Notes: generated by a model not told the origin, from the letters alone. DNA of 64,000 nucleotides from Thiosocius sp942490985 (GCA_942490985.1 CALNYW010000004.1:248001-312000), one strand, 5' to 3'. Positions 8,018 through 19,183 are shown, counted from the stretch's first letter. Numbers and translations are program-made.

Positions 8018-8335
8018 TTAGCGTTGGCTGTCGATATACAAGCCAATGAGCCGTTGCACATCGCTCGGCATTTGGACAAAACGCGCGTGCAGCAAGCCAT
8101 CGCCGCTGCAGTCGAGAATCTCGACCGACACGGTGACGTGGGCACGAGCGATGTTCATCTCCAGCAGGTGGGCGCTGCCAGCAGATAAGCCGCTACCGTG
8201 AATCGCAACGCCTTGCATGCTGATATTGCCAAGACGTACCGTTTGCCCATCAATACAGGCGAATATCGAGGTATCTACGGCGTAGCGCGGCGCACTGCGG
8301 CGCTCGCTGATGTCTGTTTTCAACAAACTCTCCAA
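8018..8335 (-). CDS. PilZ-domain protein
   Basis: 105 residues spanning a single PilZ domain. The c-di-GMP binding signatures appear as RRSAPRYAVDT (the RxxxR element) and then LGNISMQGVAIHG, corresponding to the D/NxSxxG element with N instead of D. It probably senses c-di-GMP; partner unknown. Start is TTG at 8335, with GAAG upstream. The same strand continues upstream with a coiled-coil gene 30 bp away, so an operon is likely. Confidence 0.8.
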   Translation of the reverse strand: MESLLKTDISERRSAPRYAVDTSIFACIDGQTVRLGNISMQGVAIHGSGLSAGSAHLLEMNIARAHVTVSVEILDCSGDGLLHARFVQMPSDVQRLIGLYIDSQR

Positions 8336-8365
8336 ATTATCTTCAGCCCCGGCAAACGTTCATTG

Positions 8366-8683
8366 TCAGGAAGATTCGACGTCGATATAGCCACGCTGAA
8401 TCGCAGTTTCGAGCGCTTTAGCACCGTCAACGAGCTCGTCATATTCGACGCGCGGCTTTTTCAACTCGGTGAATTGGCTGTCGCTGGGCATGCCGTCTTG
8501 AACGCCAGCCCCGATATCGAATAGCGCTTTGAGGTAGCGTGCCCGCGCGTGTGCGACGAGGCACAGAACCGGGTGCATGTCGTCGACAGTCAATTCCTTG
8601 ATTTTCGGTTTGATCAACTCGCGGTTCATTGACCGCATCCTGCGCTCCATTTCCAGCAACAGGCGATTGATGTCCTGGGTCAT
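8366..8683 (-). CDS. conserved helical hypothetical protein, 105 aa
   Basis: Predicted all-helical soluble protein (INRLLLEMERRMRSMNRELI, later HARARYLKALFDIG). No catalytic motif or membrane segment. It sits between a PilZ gene and a receiver-like gene on the same strand, suggesting a link to surface behaviour or signalling by context only. Confidence 0.6.
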   Translation of the reverse strand: MTQDINRLLLEMERRMRSMNRELIKPKIKELTVDDMHPVLCLVAHARARYLKALFDIGAGVQDGMPSDSQFTELKKPRVEYDELVDGAKALETAIQRGYIDVESS

Positions 8684-8754
8684 GCTTGTTCGCTCCCGCC
8701 AGTGGCCTGCTGTGTCGCTAAACCGTTATCGGCAAGCTCGCCAGGCTGCTTGAA

Positions 8755-9138
8755 TCAGGGGCGAGACATCGCCTGTTCGAGATCAGCCTGAGCGACCGGC
8801 AATGCGAAGATTGCGTGGAGCTGGAAAAGGTCCGACAGCTTGGACGTGTGGGCGAATTCGGTTCGATCAGCGAACACGATCACTCGCGCTTCAGGCGCAA
8901 AGCGCTGCAAGCTGCGCAACAGCACATCAAGGTTACAGACGTTGGCGCCGGCGTAGTTGTTGCCATAACCGTAAAAGAAGTCCGCAACGACCACCTCGGG
9001 AGGCCGACGCTTGAGTTCGGCAATTGCTTTTCGCTGGTTCGTGAACGACAGTCGCTGATAGCGCAGTTTTTCGCACAAGCCGACCAGGTCAGGGTGACCC
9101 GGGGATTCGATGATGTCGTAGAGCAGGCCTGCGGTCAT
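8755..9138 (-). CDS. receiver-like hypothetical protein, 127 aa
   Basis: The pattern of beta strands and helices (PPEVVVADFFYGYG, then APEARVIVFADRTE, then LHAIFALPVAQADLEQAM) resembles a response-regulator receiver fold, with VVVAD at the position of the phospho-acceptor strand. The other receiver acidic residues are not obvious, so it may be a pseudo-receiver. Its ATG overlaps the stop of the tiny membrane gene upstream (ATGA), indicating coupled translation. Confidence 0.6.
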   Translation of the reverse strand: MTAGLLYDIIESPGHPDLVGLCEKLRYQRLSFTNQRKAIAELKRRPPEVVVADFFYGYGNNYAGANVCNLDVLLRSLQRFAPEARVIVFADRTEFAHTSKLSDLFQLHAIFALPVAQADLEQAMSRP

Positions 9139-9269
9139 TTGCCTGCGCGCGGGTCAGCCGGCCGCTTGTGGCGGTCGCGTTGCTGTCGCCTTTCTAGCCA
9201 TTTCATCGCCTGCACGGCGCTCGCAATGGTGCCGATCAGAAAAACAAACACCAACGCCGTTATCAGCAA
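9135..9269 (-). CDS. tiny single-pass membrane protein, 44 aa
   Basis: This frame is below usual gene-finding length. It starts at TTG (9269), three bases after the stop of the CBS gene, with GAGG eight bases upstream. It encodes LITALVFVFLIGTIASAVQA, a membrane helix, followed by a basic tail (KWLERRQQRDRHKR). Its TGA overlaps the next gene's ATG. The good ribosome binding site and tight packing on both sides argue that it is translated. Confidence 0.6.
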   Translation of the reverse strand: MLITALVFVFLIGTIASAVQAMKWLERRQQRDRHKRPADPRAGK

Positions 9270-9272
9270 CGC

Positions 9273-9905
9273 TTAGGCCTCGCGTGCTGCAGGGGTTGCC
9301 GCTGATGTCGGGCCGAGGACCTCGAGCAAGGCGGCTTCGATGGTTTGCATGGAGTCGCCGGTGTTGATCGCCAGGCCAATCAGCGAACACAGCTTGGTAA
9401 GCGAAAAAATGCCACAGATCATGTCGTCACTGCCGTTTTGCCCTGGCTGTAACACCAGCGCATGACGTCGCCCCGCCTCTCTGAGGCTGCTGAGCAATTG
9501 GCCGACGTTTGCCTCTACGACGTCCTGTAGCAGCAAAACCTCGATGCGCCCACGTAGGGTCATGATGTCTTGTACCAACAACGCTTCCGGCTGCTCGCCA
9601 CATTTCGCAGCGATCTTGCTTGGCCGATCGCTGTTGAGGTCGGAGAGGGTCACGATACCGGCGACTGCGCCGGTCTCATCGGTCACCAAAAGCATTTTGA
9701 CGCCAAGTTTGCGCATCCGCTCGCGCGTCGCGGCCAGGGTGTTGGTCCGTTCCACGGTGAGCGCGGTCACCATGCGCAGATCCGTCATACCCTCGACGGC
9801 TGGGCTGTCCAGCTTCAGGTCCTCGGGATAGTGCTGGTGCGGCCGTGTATACGTCACGCCGATTGGCATGCTCTTGAAGCAGAGTGCTGGATAGCCGGTA
9901 GTCAT
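9273..9905 (-). CDS. CBS-domain-pair protein
   Basis: 210 residues. Two CBS-like repeats follow an N-terminal extension of about 38 residues: MVTALTVERTNTLAATRERM with GVKMLLVTDETGAVAGIVTL SDL for the first, and QDIMTLRGRIEVLLLQDVVE with RHALVLQPG and CGIFSL for the second. CBS pairs bind adenosine ligands and regulate partner proteins. It heads a three-gene unit with the tiny membrane protein and the receiver-like gene. Confidence 0.8.
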   Translation of the reverse strand: MTTGYPALCFKSMPIGVTYTRPHQHYPEDLKLDSPAVEGMTDLRMVTALTVERTNTLAATRERMRKLGVKMLLVTDETGAVAGIVTLSDLNSDRPSKIAAKCGEQPEALLVQDIMTLRGRIEVLLLQDVVEANVGQLLSSLREAGRRHALVLQPGQNGSDDMICGIFSLTKLCSLIGLAINTGDSMQTIEAALLEVLGPTSAATPAAREA

Positions 9906-9986
9906 GTCAGATCGCCACTTTTGCTTGAATATGACGGTTAGCGTAGCCAGCTAGTACTGGCACGCAAGTCGCTGAGGGTAGGGGAA

Positions 9987-10529
9987 TTAGTCGGCCGTCC
10001 CTGGCGCAACGTCGGAGCCAAGCCGTCTCAGTGGTTGGCCGCAACGGCGGCAATGGTAGCGCGCCCGTCCGGATTCCAGTCTCCGGTGCCGTGTGGTGCT
10101 CAGTGCATGCGTCGTGCAGTCGCAGCGGTAAGACCAACGCGTTTGCCGGCGAACCTGGTCGGGTTTGATGTCGAATGCATGACAACGATCGGCATTGGGA
10201 AGTCCAAAAAAGGCCATAACGCTGCGCCACTCGGTGCCATGCGGACGAGTTCGGCCAAAACATGCCGTCGTGACGATGTGGGCGACTTCATGCGCAACCG
10301 TCTGCGACAGGAATGCCGCCTGGTTTGCCCGGGCGAGCGCGAGATTGAACCGCAATATCGGTCGATCCTGCTGGTGCCAGACCGCTTGGCCTGCGGCAAG
10401 TCCGCTGAGATCGAAACGGATTATCGGATCCGGGGGGCTGACGCCGTGGCGCTCGAACCATGGACGGGCCAGATCGATCAGCGTTTCGGCACGCTGCTTG
10501 ATCGCCTTTTTGATCGCGTGATCGTTCAT
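9987..10529 (-). CDS. SprT family zinc metalloprotease-like protein
   Basis: 180 residues from the ATG at 10529; a TTG at 10550 is also in frame. The zinc site HEVAH appears in FLSQTVAHEVAHIVT, with a third ligand likely in PHGTEWRSVM. The C-terminal zinc ribbon is visible as YRCDC and, after about 20 residues, YHCRRCGQPL. This matches bacterial SprT proteins, related to the SPRTN protease. Length is near that of E. coli SprT (about 165). Confidence 0.85.
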   Translation of the reverse strand: MNDHAIKKAIKQRAETLIDLARPWFERHGVSPPDPIIRFDLSGLAAGQAVWHQQDRPILRFNLALARANQAAFLSQTVAHEVAHIVTTACFGRTRPHGTEWRSVMAFFGLPNADRCHAFDIKPDQVRRQTRWSYRCDCTTHALSTTRHRRLESGRARYHCRRCGQPLRRLGSDVAPGTAD

Positions 10530-10563
10530 CGAGGTCTGCTTCACCCTCAATACCCTCGATGCG

Positions 10564-11124
10564 TCAACGATTGGCGATCAGCTGCAGGTATTCCATTCGC
10601 GTTGCCTGTGATTCGCGGAAAGTGCCGAGCATGACCGATGTCTTCATCGTTGAGTTTTGCTTTTCGACACCCCGCATTTTCATACAGAGATGTTCTGCCT
10701 CGATGGTAACTGCGACCCCAGCGGGTTGGATGACCTTGCTGATAGCATCGGCGATTTGCACGGTCAGGTTTTCCTGGATCTGTAAGCGACGGGCGTACAT
10801 ATCGACGATACGGGCGATTTTCGAAAGCCCGATCACTTTGCCCTTCGGCAGATAGGCAACGTGTGCCCTCCCGATAAAGGGCAACACGTGATGCTCACAG
10901 AGCGAATAGAGCTCGATGTCTTTGACGATGATCATGTCATCGTTGCTGGACGAGAAGACGGCATCGTTGACCACCTTGTCGAGATCCTGTTGGTAACCGC
11001 GACAGAGGTACGCCATGGCCTTGGCGGCACGTTCTGGCGTTTTCAGCAGGCCCTCGCGTTGTAGGTCTTCGCCGACCCCCGCGATAATTCCGGCATAGTG
11101 ACTCTGGATCTGGTCGATCTGCAT
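10564..11124 (-). CDS. folE: GTP cyclohydrolase I
   Basis: 186 residues from the ATG at 11124 (MQIDQIQSHY); the frame is open further upstream but that stretch is not family-like. It opens the guanine ring of GTP to form dihydroneopterin triphosphate, first step of folate synthesis. Zinc-site Cys and His are seen in YSLCEHHVLPF and the second Cys in EHLCMKMRGVEK; the substrate-binding stretch YLPKGKVIGLSK is intact. Length and motifs fit the family exactly. The neighbouring sprT-like gene is on the same strand 34 bp downstream. Confidence 0.95.
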   Translation of the reverse strand: MQIDQIQSHYAGIIAGVGEDLQREGLLKTPERAAKAMAYLCRGYQQDLDKVVNDAVFSSSNDDMIIVKDIELYSLCEHHVLPFIGRAHVAYLPKGKVIGLSKIARIVDMYARRLQIQENLTVQIADAISKVIQPAGVAVTIEAEHLCMKMRGVEKQNSTMKTSVMLGTFRESQATRMEYLQLIANR

Positions 11125-11276
11125 GGTTTTCTCAGTAAGAAGGGTTAGACCGGTAATGTAGCGGTCCGGCGTGTCGAGCGCCACGTTGGGTTGGTCGCGT
11201 TTCGCGCCGCGAGGTGGCCCGCGAACGTCAGCTTTCAAAGCGGATCAGCAGGCAGCTTTGCCCGACCGGATGTGGC

Positions 11277-11660
11277 TCAGAGCAGCAAGCCGCCGCCGAT
11301 GCAGATACCAGACAAGATCAGTAAAACGGCTGCAGATTGCTTCCAGTTGGTCGCATTTAAGAACAGCGCATTGTTACGCGGGAAGGTCACCGCGAGGATG
11401 GCCCCCAGTAGGCCCAATCCACCGAGGAAATACAAAAAGCCCTGCAGCCAATCGAGCTTGAGCTTTCGTGAACCGCCAAAGCCGCCGCCAATGGTTTCAA
11501 ACTTGTTGGCCAGCGCGGGTTCATGCGCGAACAAAAAAAACGTCAGCAACAACAGGAAGCCGGTCGTGAACCATGGCTTGCACACGGCCGCTTTCAGCCT
11601 GTTCGACACAAATAACGATCGTGGCTGAAAGGACGCACCGACGCGCTTGATATTTGGCAT
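11277..11660 (-). CDS. hypothetical membrane protein, 127 aa
   Basis: From the ATG at 11660, with AGG six bases upstream; a TTG/ATG pair at 11705-11708 is an alternative. A long basic N-region leads to a signal-like helix (TTGFLLLLTFFLFAHEPALA), then two further hydrophobic segments (GFLYFLGGLGLLGAILAV and SAAVLLILSGICIGGGLLL). A glycine-rich GGGFGG lies between. Not recognised. The exported N-terminus suggests an inner membrane protein with the glycine-rich part in the periplasm. Confidence 0.55.
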   Translation of the reverse strand: MPNIKRVGASFQPRSLFVSNRLKAAVCKPWFTTGFLLLLTFFLFAHEPALANKFETIGGGFGGSRKLKLDWLQGFLYFLGGLGLLGAILAVTFPRNNALFLNATNWKQSAAVLLILSGICIGGGLLL

Positions 11661-11804
11661 AGCAGGCCTATCGGCAGACGGCGGCAAAGCTGAAAGCGCC
11701 GCCATCAAAACGACCCAAGAAAAAGCTGGACGGCGTCCAGCTAGACGGAGGTCCGGTTACGCCGCGTTGTCATCCGCTCGAGGAGGCGCCAAGCCCGGTC
11801 ATTG

Positions 11805-12008
11805 TCAGGTGCCGAGCGCGTGATCGCTATCGGGCCAGGCGCAACTGCAGCGTATCGCGGTGCCGATACGTTTCAGCCGTTGTTCATAGGGCTCTGAGAT
11901 GGTCTGCGTCGCGGCGCAGACCGGACATTCGAACCAGGTTTGCTGGGCGCGGCCTTCAGCGATCGAATCGGTCTTTTGCATGGCGCTATGACAATGGTTG
12001 CAGTACAT
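11805..12008 (-). CDS. small zinc-ribbon protein, 67 aa, behind NrdR-type boxes
   Basis: Two CxxC knuckles (YCNHCHS and FECPVCAA) form a typical zinc ribbon, with a further CSC near the end. It is not NrdR: it lacks the ATP-cone and the NrdR zinc-finger pattern. The notable point is its upstream region: a pair of NrdR-box-like palindromes at 12106-12152, about 98-144 bp before the start, arranged like the pair in front of nrdA. The leader also contains a small stem (12073-12086). Its function may relate to deoxynucleotide supply or replication, by regulation only. Confidence 0.6.
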   Translation of the reverse strand: MYCNHCHSAMQKTDSIAEGRAQQTWFECPVCAATQTISEPYEQRLKRIGTAIRCSCAWPDSDHALGT

Positions 12009-12105
12009 CGCGTGCCTCTTGGACGGGTATTAGGCCGGGGTTGGTCAGACCCGCTTTCCGGATCTTTCACGGGACTCTCCAGAGTCTAGTAACTCAGGCA
12101 AAAAA

Positions 12106-12152
12106 ACCCAATAAATTGTGCCTAAGCGGATTGAAAACACAATATCTTGTGC
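12106..12152 (-). promoter_or_regulatory. NrdR-box pair upstream of the zinc-ribbon gene
   Basis: Two 16 bp sites, ACCCAATAAATTGTGC at 12106 and ACACAATATCTTGTGC at 12137, start 31 bp apart (three helical turns), the classic NrdR spacing. Both match the general pattern acaCnAtATnTtGtgt. On the minus strand a -35-like TTTTCA and -10-like TTTATT fall among them as in the nrdA promoter. They lie downstream of nrdB, so they point to the 11805-12008 gene. Confidence 0.7.
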
Positions 12153-12165
12153 CTAACAGACTTCA

Positions 12166-12213
12166 CATGGCGCGCGAATTTACTCGCCTAACGGGCTGAT
12201 TTCGCGCACCATG
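12166..12213. terminator. long stem-loop after the second nrdB
   Basis: CATGGCGCGCGAA (12166-12178) pairs with TTCGCGCACCATG (12201-12213), a 13 bp stem with one G-T pair and a 22-base loop. It begins just after the nrdB stop. There is no T run, so it may protect the 3' end of the mRNA or act as a weak or Rho-assisted terminator. Confidence 0.5.
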
Positions 12214-12220
12214 TCGGTGT

Positions 12221-13480
12221 CTAGTCCCAGTTCAATGCCCCGCCGGTTTGGTACTCGGTAACGCGGGTTTCGAAGAAATTCTTCTCTTTCTTCAGATCGA
12301 GCACCTCGGACATCCAAGGGAACGGGTTTGTCGCGCCGGCGTACTGCTCCGGGAGACCAATCTGCGCGCACCGCCGATTGGCGATGAACTGCAAATACTC
12401 CTCGAACATCGGTGCGTTGAGGCCGAGGACACCACGCGGCATCGTGTCGTAGGCGTACTGCGTCTCAAGCGCAACGGCATCCCTGATCATCTCGACGATC
12501 TCGTCTTTGAACGCATCGGTCCACAGGTGAGGATTTTCCAGTTTGATCTGGTTGATGACATCAATACCAAAATTCATATGCATGGATTCATCACGCAGGA
12601 TGTACTGGAACTGCTCGGCGGTGCCGGTCATTTTGTTGCGCCGCCCCATGCTGAGGATCTGCGTGAAACCGACGTAAAAGAAGATGCCCTCGAAGACGAT
12701 GTAGAACGCGACTAGCTCACGCAACAGCGTCTGGTCGTTGACCGGCGTGCCCGTGTGAAAATTCGGATCCGACAGATGCTGGGTGAAGGGCAGTGCCCAT
12801 TCGGCCTTGCGGGCGACCGCCGGAACCTCTCGATACATGTTGAATACTTCACCTTCGTCGAGGCCAAGCGACTCGATCACGTACTGATAGGCGTGTGTGT
12901 GCAGCGCCTCTTCAAAGGCCTGGCGAAGCAGGTACTGGCGGCATTCGGGATTGGTGATGTGTCGGTAGACCGCCAAGACCAGGTTGTTGGCGACCAATGA
13001 GTCGGCCGTCGAGAAGAACCCGAGATTGCGCTTGATGATCGTGCGTTCGTCCTCGGTGAGACCGTTCGGGTCTTTCCACAGCTGGATATCCGCGTTCATG
13101 TTTACTTCTTGCGGCATCCAGTGGTTGGCGCAGCCATCCAGATATTTTTGCCAGGCCCATTCGTACTTGAAGGGAACCAACTGGTTTAGATCGGCGTGGC
13201 AATTGATGATCTTTTTGTCATCTACACGGATCCGGCCGGCACCCATCTCAAGCGTCTCAAGGCCGGTCGCGCCGGCGTCCGCCGCGGCGAGCGGCTCCGG
13301 GTTGACGCTAGGCGCGGCGCCAGCGGTGGCCATCAAGGTCGGGTTGTCGACGAGTCCTTGGCCCGCGTTCAGCGTGGGGTGAGCTCGGCGTGGTGCAGTG
13401 CTTGTATCTACCGTGGGCAGTGCCTGTGCAGGTTGTTTGTCGTTCGGCGTTGCTTGCAACGGATCTTCCCAGTTCAGCAT
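12221..13480 (-). CDS. nrdB: class I ribonucleotide reductase beta subunit (second copy)
   Basis: 419 residues from the ATG at 13480 (MLNWEDPLQ), preceded by GGGGAA; the longer open frame to 13741 runs over the previous gene and is rejected. After a roughly 85-residue Pro/Ala-rich leader comes the ferritin-like domain. Di-iron ligands are in EEALHTHAYQY (E, H, with the radical Tyr at the normal +4 spot), FEGIFFYVGF and RDESMHMNFG; the Asp is in FFSTADSLV. The C-terminus (NFFETRVTEYQTGG) is the part that docks to NrdA. It is distinct from the first copy and both are intact. Confidence 0.93.
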   Translation of the reverse strand: MLNWEDPLQATPNDKQPAQALPTVDTSTAPRRAHPTLNAGQGLVDNPTLMATAGAAPSVNPEPLAAADAGATGLETLEMGAGRIRVDDKKIINCHADLNQLVPFKYEWAWQKYLDGCANHWMPQEVNMNADIQLWKDPNGLTEDERTIIKRNLGFFSTADSLVANNLVLAVYRHITNPECRQYLLRQAFEEALHTHAYQYVIESLGLDEGEVFNMYREVPAVARKAEWALPFTQHLSDPNFHTGTPVNDQTLLRELVAFYIVFEGIFFYVGFTQILSMGRRNKMTGTAEQFQYILRDESMHMNFGIDVINQIKLENPHLWTDAFKDEIVEMIRDAVALETQYAYDTMPRGVLGLNAPMFEEYLQFIANRRCAQIGLPEQYAGATNPFPWMSEVLDLKKEKNFFETRVTEYQTGGALNWD

Positions 13481-13655
13481 CTTGAGTTCCCCCTGAAAAA
13501 AATTGGCTGCGTCGGCGGTCAGCGCTTGTTGGTACCGTCGACGTATCACGTTTGGTGCCGGAGTGACCCCAATCCCCCCTGGGTGGTGGTCTATGACATT
13601 TCGAAAATGTCGGGTGAGAGCTCTCGGAATCCCTCCGGCGTTGATCGTTAGTGGC

Positions 13656-14780
13656 TTATTCCCACTTGAGTCCACCAGCTTGGTATTCGGTGACGCGGGT
13701 CTCGAAGAAGTTTTTCTCTTTGCGCAGGTTGGCTTGTTCATCCAGCCAGCTCAGCGTCGGTTGCGCGCCCGGATAGGGCTCGTTGAGGCCTAAGTTTCGG
13801 GCCCGCCGATTCGCGATGAAACGGTATTGGCCGATATGGTCTTCCTGGCTGTAACCGAGAATCGGATCGCGCAGAATGTAGCCCGCATAGGCCGTTTCGG
13901 CCGCTTCGCATTCCGCCCACATGTCTGCGATCGCCTTTGGATCCGGCTGGATCTGCTCTTCGAACATGATCTGCTTGGCGACACGGATGCCGAACGACGC
14001 GTGTAGCACTTCGTCGCGCATGATGTACTGGAACTGCTCGGCGGTGCCTTTCATCAGGCCGCGGCGTTGCAGTGCGAAGATTGGGCTGAAGCCGTTATAG
14101 AACCAGCAGCCTTCGAAGACCCCGGCGAAAAAGATGTACGCCATCAAAAAGTTTTGCAGCTCATCCCGGTCCGTCAGGTCTATATCAGCACGCAGTACCG
14201 AGTTGAGTCGCCGGTTGGCAATTTGGATCTTCCCATTTATCTCGGGCACAACCCGGTAACGGTTATAGATTTCGCCCTGATCGAGACCAAGGCTTTCGAT
14301 GCAGTGTTGATAGGTCCATGTGTGCAGAGACTCTTCGTACACCTGGCGTGCCTGGTAGATCTGCAATTCAGGCGCCGACATTTTCTCCATCACGGCAAGC
14401 CCGATGTTGCGCATGGCCAGGATGTCAGAAGTCGTCAGGTACGAGAGAACATTCTCATAGACATGGCGCTCTTCGAGTGTCAGTCGGTGATGGTAGTCCT
14501 GCACATCCTGCGCCATGCTGATATCGAGCGGCGTCCAATGATTGCGGTTGGCATTCAGAAAGTATTCCCATGCCCACGGGTATTTGAACGGTGCCAGCTG
14601 GTTGATGTCCGTCATCCCGTTGATGACACGCTTGTCATCTGGGTTGACGGGTCGTACGTCATCGGTCTGCGGCGTTGGCTGTGCGTCCTCGCGCGGCGGC
14701 GATAAAGCAGGATTCGCTTGCGGGGCGGGGCGCTGTTCGCTGCGTGATGCCGGCGTTAATGGGTCATCCCAATTCAACAT
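13656..14780 (-). CDS. nrdB: class I ribonucleotide reductase beta subunit (first copy)
   Basis: 374 residues. It supplies the di-iron tyrosyl radical for NrdA. Ligand motifs: TTSDILAM (Asp), YEESLHTWTYQH (Glu, His, radical Tyr), FEGCWFYNGF and RDEVLHASFG. The start MLNWDDPL and the end NFFETRVTEYQAGG closely match those of the second copy, while the middle differs widely, so the two are old paralogues and not a fresh duplication. It lies 34 bp after nrdA, with GAGG about ten bases before the start. A 175 bp gap with no gene separates it from the second copy. Confidence 0.95.
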   Translation of the reverse strand: MLNWDDPLTPASRSEQRPAPQANPALSPPREDAQPTPQTDDVRPVNPDDKRVINGMTDINQLAPFKYPWAWEYFLNANRNHWTPLDISMAQDVQDYHHRLTLEERHVYENVLSYLTTSDILAMRNIGLAVMEKMSAPELQIYQARQVYEESLHTWTYQHCIESLGLDQGEIYNRYRVVPEINGKIQIANRRLNSVLRADIDLTDRDELQNFLMAYIFFAGVFEGCWFYNGFSPIFALQRRGLMKGTAEQFQYIMRDEVLHASFGIRVAKQIMFEEQIQPDPKAIADMWAECEAAETAYAGYILRDPILGYSQEDHIGQYRFIANRRARNLGLNEPYPGAQPTLSWLDEQANLRKEKNFFETRVTEYQAGGLKWE

Positions 14781-14814
14781 TTTCGATCAACCTCGATGCG
14801 TAACTGAGAAGGGC

Positions 14815-17724
<2,910 letters not shown>

Positions 17725-17821
17725 GCGGCTCCTCCTGGGTGATGTGTTTTTGTCCGGGCTGGCCGCGTTGCGCGGCCGGGCTCAAATGTATGCCGAAGGT
17801 TCGGCTGAGCGCCCATCCGAA

Positions 17822-17869
17822 ACACAATATATACGCTGCTTTCAGGCTGTCAACCACAACATCTTGTGT
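17822..17869 (-). promoter_or_regulatory. nrdA promoter with two NrdR boxes
   Basis: Boxes ACACAATATATACGCT (17822) and CCACAACATCTTGTGT (17854) start 32 bp apart. On the minus strand TTGACA (17848-17853) and TATATT (17826-17831) are separated by 16 bp and overlap the boxes, so NrdR binding would block RNA polymerase. Just upstream lie TTTTCCACA and TTTTTCACA, close to DnaA boxes, as known for E. coli nrdAB. The leader to the ATG is about 95 bases. Confidence 0.88.
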
Positions 17870-18085
17870 AAAAAAGCTGTGGAAAACCGTTGAGAAGATG
17901 TGTGAGAGGTGTGAAAAATAGCGGGAGAAAACAGAAATTGCGAACGCTTTCAGGGGGTTGTGTTTGGTGCGTTCGTGCCAGGTCGAAACGACTACGCGGG
18001 CCGACAATAACGATGTCTCGTACGGCTGCGCGAACCCGGTTCGGGCTGCGCAAAAAATCGGGAATTAACGAATATTCGAATAGTT

Positions 18086-18568
18086 TTATGGAGTGCTTTT
18101 GCGGAGATCGCCGACCAATCTCTCGAGATGCGCGGCGGTCACCGGCCCCATGTGGCGTTCAACGATCCGGCCAGACGGGCTGACGATAGCCGTCGTTGGT
18201 AGGCCTTCGAGTGGCTCGAAAGGCTCCAGTGGCGTTGTCCCGACTTTGAGATTGGGGAAGTTAATGGCGAACGGGGACAGAAACTCGCGCGCCTCTTCGG
18301 CCGTCGACTCTTCGAAATTGATCCCGAGGACACGAACCTCCGGGTTGTTGGTCTGGTAGCTGACAAGCTCGGGTAACTCCCGAATGCAGGGCGGGCACCA
18401 TGACGCCCAGAAGTTTACGACGACCCAGCGGCCGCGGTAGTCGGACAGGCTGACCGGGTTACCATCGAGATCACTCAACGTGAAATCGGCGGGTTCGGCG
18501 GCGGCCGAGGCAGATGAGCCCAGCAAAACGAGCAGGGACAGAACGAGGGCGGTGCAGCGTTTCTTCAT
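18086..18568 (-). CDS. TlpA/ResA-like thiol-disulfide protein
   Basis: 160 residues from the ATG at 18568 (MKKRCTALVLSLLVLLGSSA), a signal peptide; the frame is open to 18667 but without a better start. The thioredoxin core reads NFWASWCPPC, the active-site CxxC, and the cis-Pro loop is EGLPTTAIV. TlpA proteins act in the periplasm reducing apo-cytochrome or copper-site cysteines. It is transcribed toward nrdA's upstream region, with 360 bp between. Confidence 0.88.
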   Translation of the reverse strand: MKKRCTALVLSLLVLLGSSASAAAEPADFTLSDLDGNPVSLSDYRGRWVVVNFWASWCPPCIRELPELVSYQTNNPEVRVLGINFEESTAEEAREFLSPFAINFPNLKVGTTPLEPFEPLEGLPTTAIVSPSGRIVERHMGPVTAAHLERLVGDLRKSTP

Positions 18569-18852
18569 GACGTGCTTAGTCCACGGTGCGTTGCAAAAGT
18601 TTAACTGGACGAAGGTACGCCCGGCTTTGACCAACGCATCTTCCGTCAGACAGAGTGCTTTGGCCAACGGCTAGCTGCGGCTGATCCCTGGTGTGATGAT
18701 CCGGCGCAGCCGTCGCTGCTACCGTCGGCATGCGCGAACCTGGTGCAAAAAAGACATTATCGCAACAGATCTGGTGCAGTTTCGCCGCGTGTGGCCAGTC
18801 AACTTCACTTCAATCTTCGTTAAGTCAATGAATACTCAGTGAAATAAGAAAG

Positions 18853-18868
18853 TGGCACGCCGTATGCT
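18853..18868 (+). promoter_or_regulatory. sigma54-type promoter
   Basis: TGGCACGCCGTATGCT has the invariant GG (18854-18855) and GC (18866-18867) separated by exactly 10 bases, as required for sigma54. The -24 element TGGCACG is perfect; the -12 element reads ATGC instead of TTGC. It points to a transcript ending at the terminator at 18941-18973. Confidence 0.65.
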
Positions 18869-18878
18869 TTGAAACAAA

Positions 18879-18973
18879 TGAAATCGCTTCGCGGTGATTT
18901 CTCCTAACTCTCTGTCGATATTGCCTCTAGGGCAAACCTCACCGCATCGTGGTCACACGATGCGGTTTTTTTT
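18879..18973 (+). ncRNA. candidate sigma54-dependent small RNA, about 95 nt
   Basis: Between the sigma54 promoter and a strong terminator there is no reading frame with a start and useful length; the predicted transcript would be near 95 nt. It contains a short stem with a TTCG loop (near 18880-18900), then a single-stranded stretch TTTCTCCTAACTCTCTG with CUCC motifs able to pair with ribosome binding sites, a small stem GCCTCTAGGGC, and the terminator. The 5' end is placed from the promoter by convention. Unknown family. The rest of the 615 bp gap (18569-19183) holds nothing else I can identify. Confidence 0.55.
18941..18973 (+). terminator. Rho-independent terminator
   Basis: ACCGCATCGT (18941-18950), loop GGTCAC, ACGATGCGGT (18957-18966), followed by T's to 18973. 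The 10 bp stem is perfect. No protein gene ends here on the plus strand, which is what suggests a small RNA. Confidence 0.88.
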
Positions 18974-19183
18974 GGTGGCCTCCATGATGATGCGGCAAAC
19001 CCATTGCAGGGCGGAACTGACGAACGCGCATCTGGCTGCCGCAATACTTTCCATGCCGTGGCATGTCCCGGTGCGGGAAGACCGTCCGTGTCGATTGACG
19101 ACCGTCATGGCCGAGTGACACGCTGCTCGATTCAATAGCGCACTTTTCTGCACCGCAAGCGCGGCCACGCAAAGGACACCAAC

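Noticed and set aside
12009..12105. Possible riboswitch in the zinc-ribbon gene leader
   Set aside because: GACTCT...AGAGTC stem and some glycine-riboswitch-like bases are present, but the conserved second part is missing.
13481..13741. N-terminal extension of the second nrdB
   Set aside because: Would overlap the first nrdB; the ATG at 13480 has a ribosome site and the shared MLNW start.
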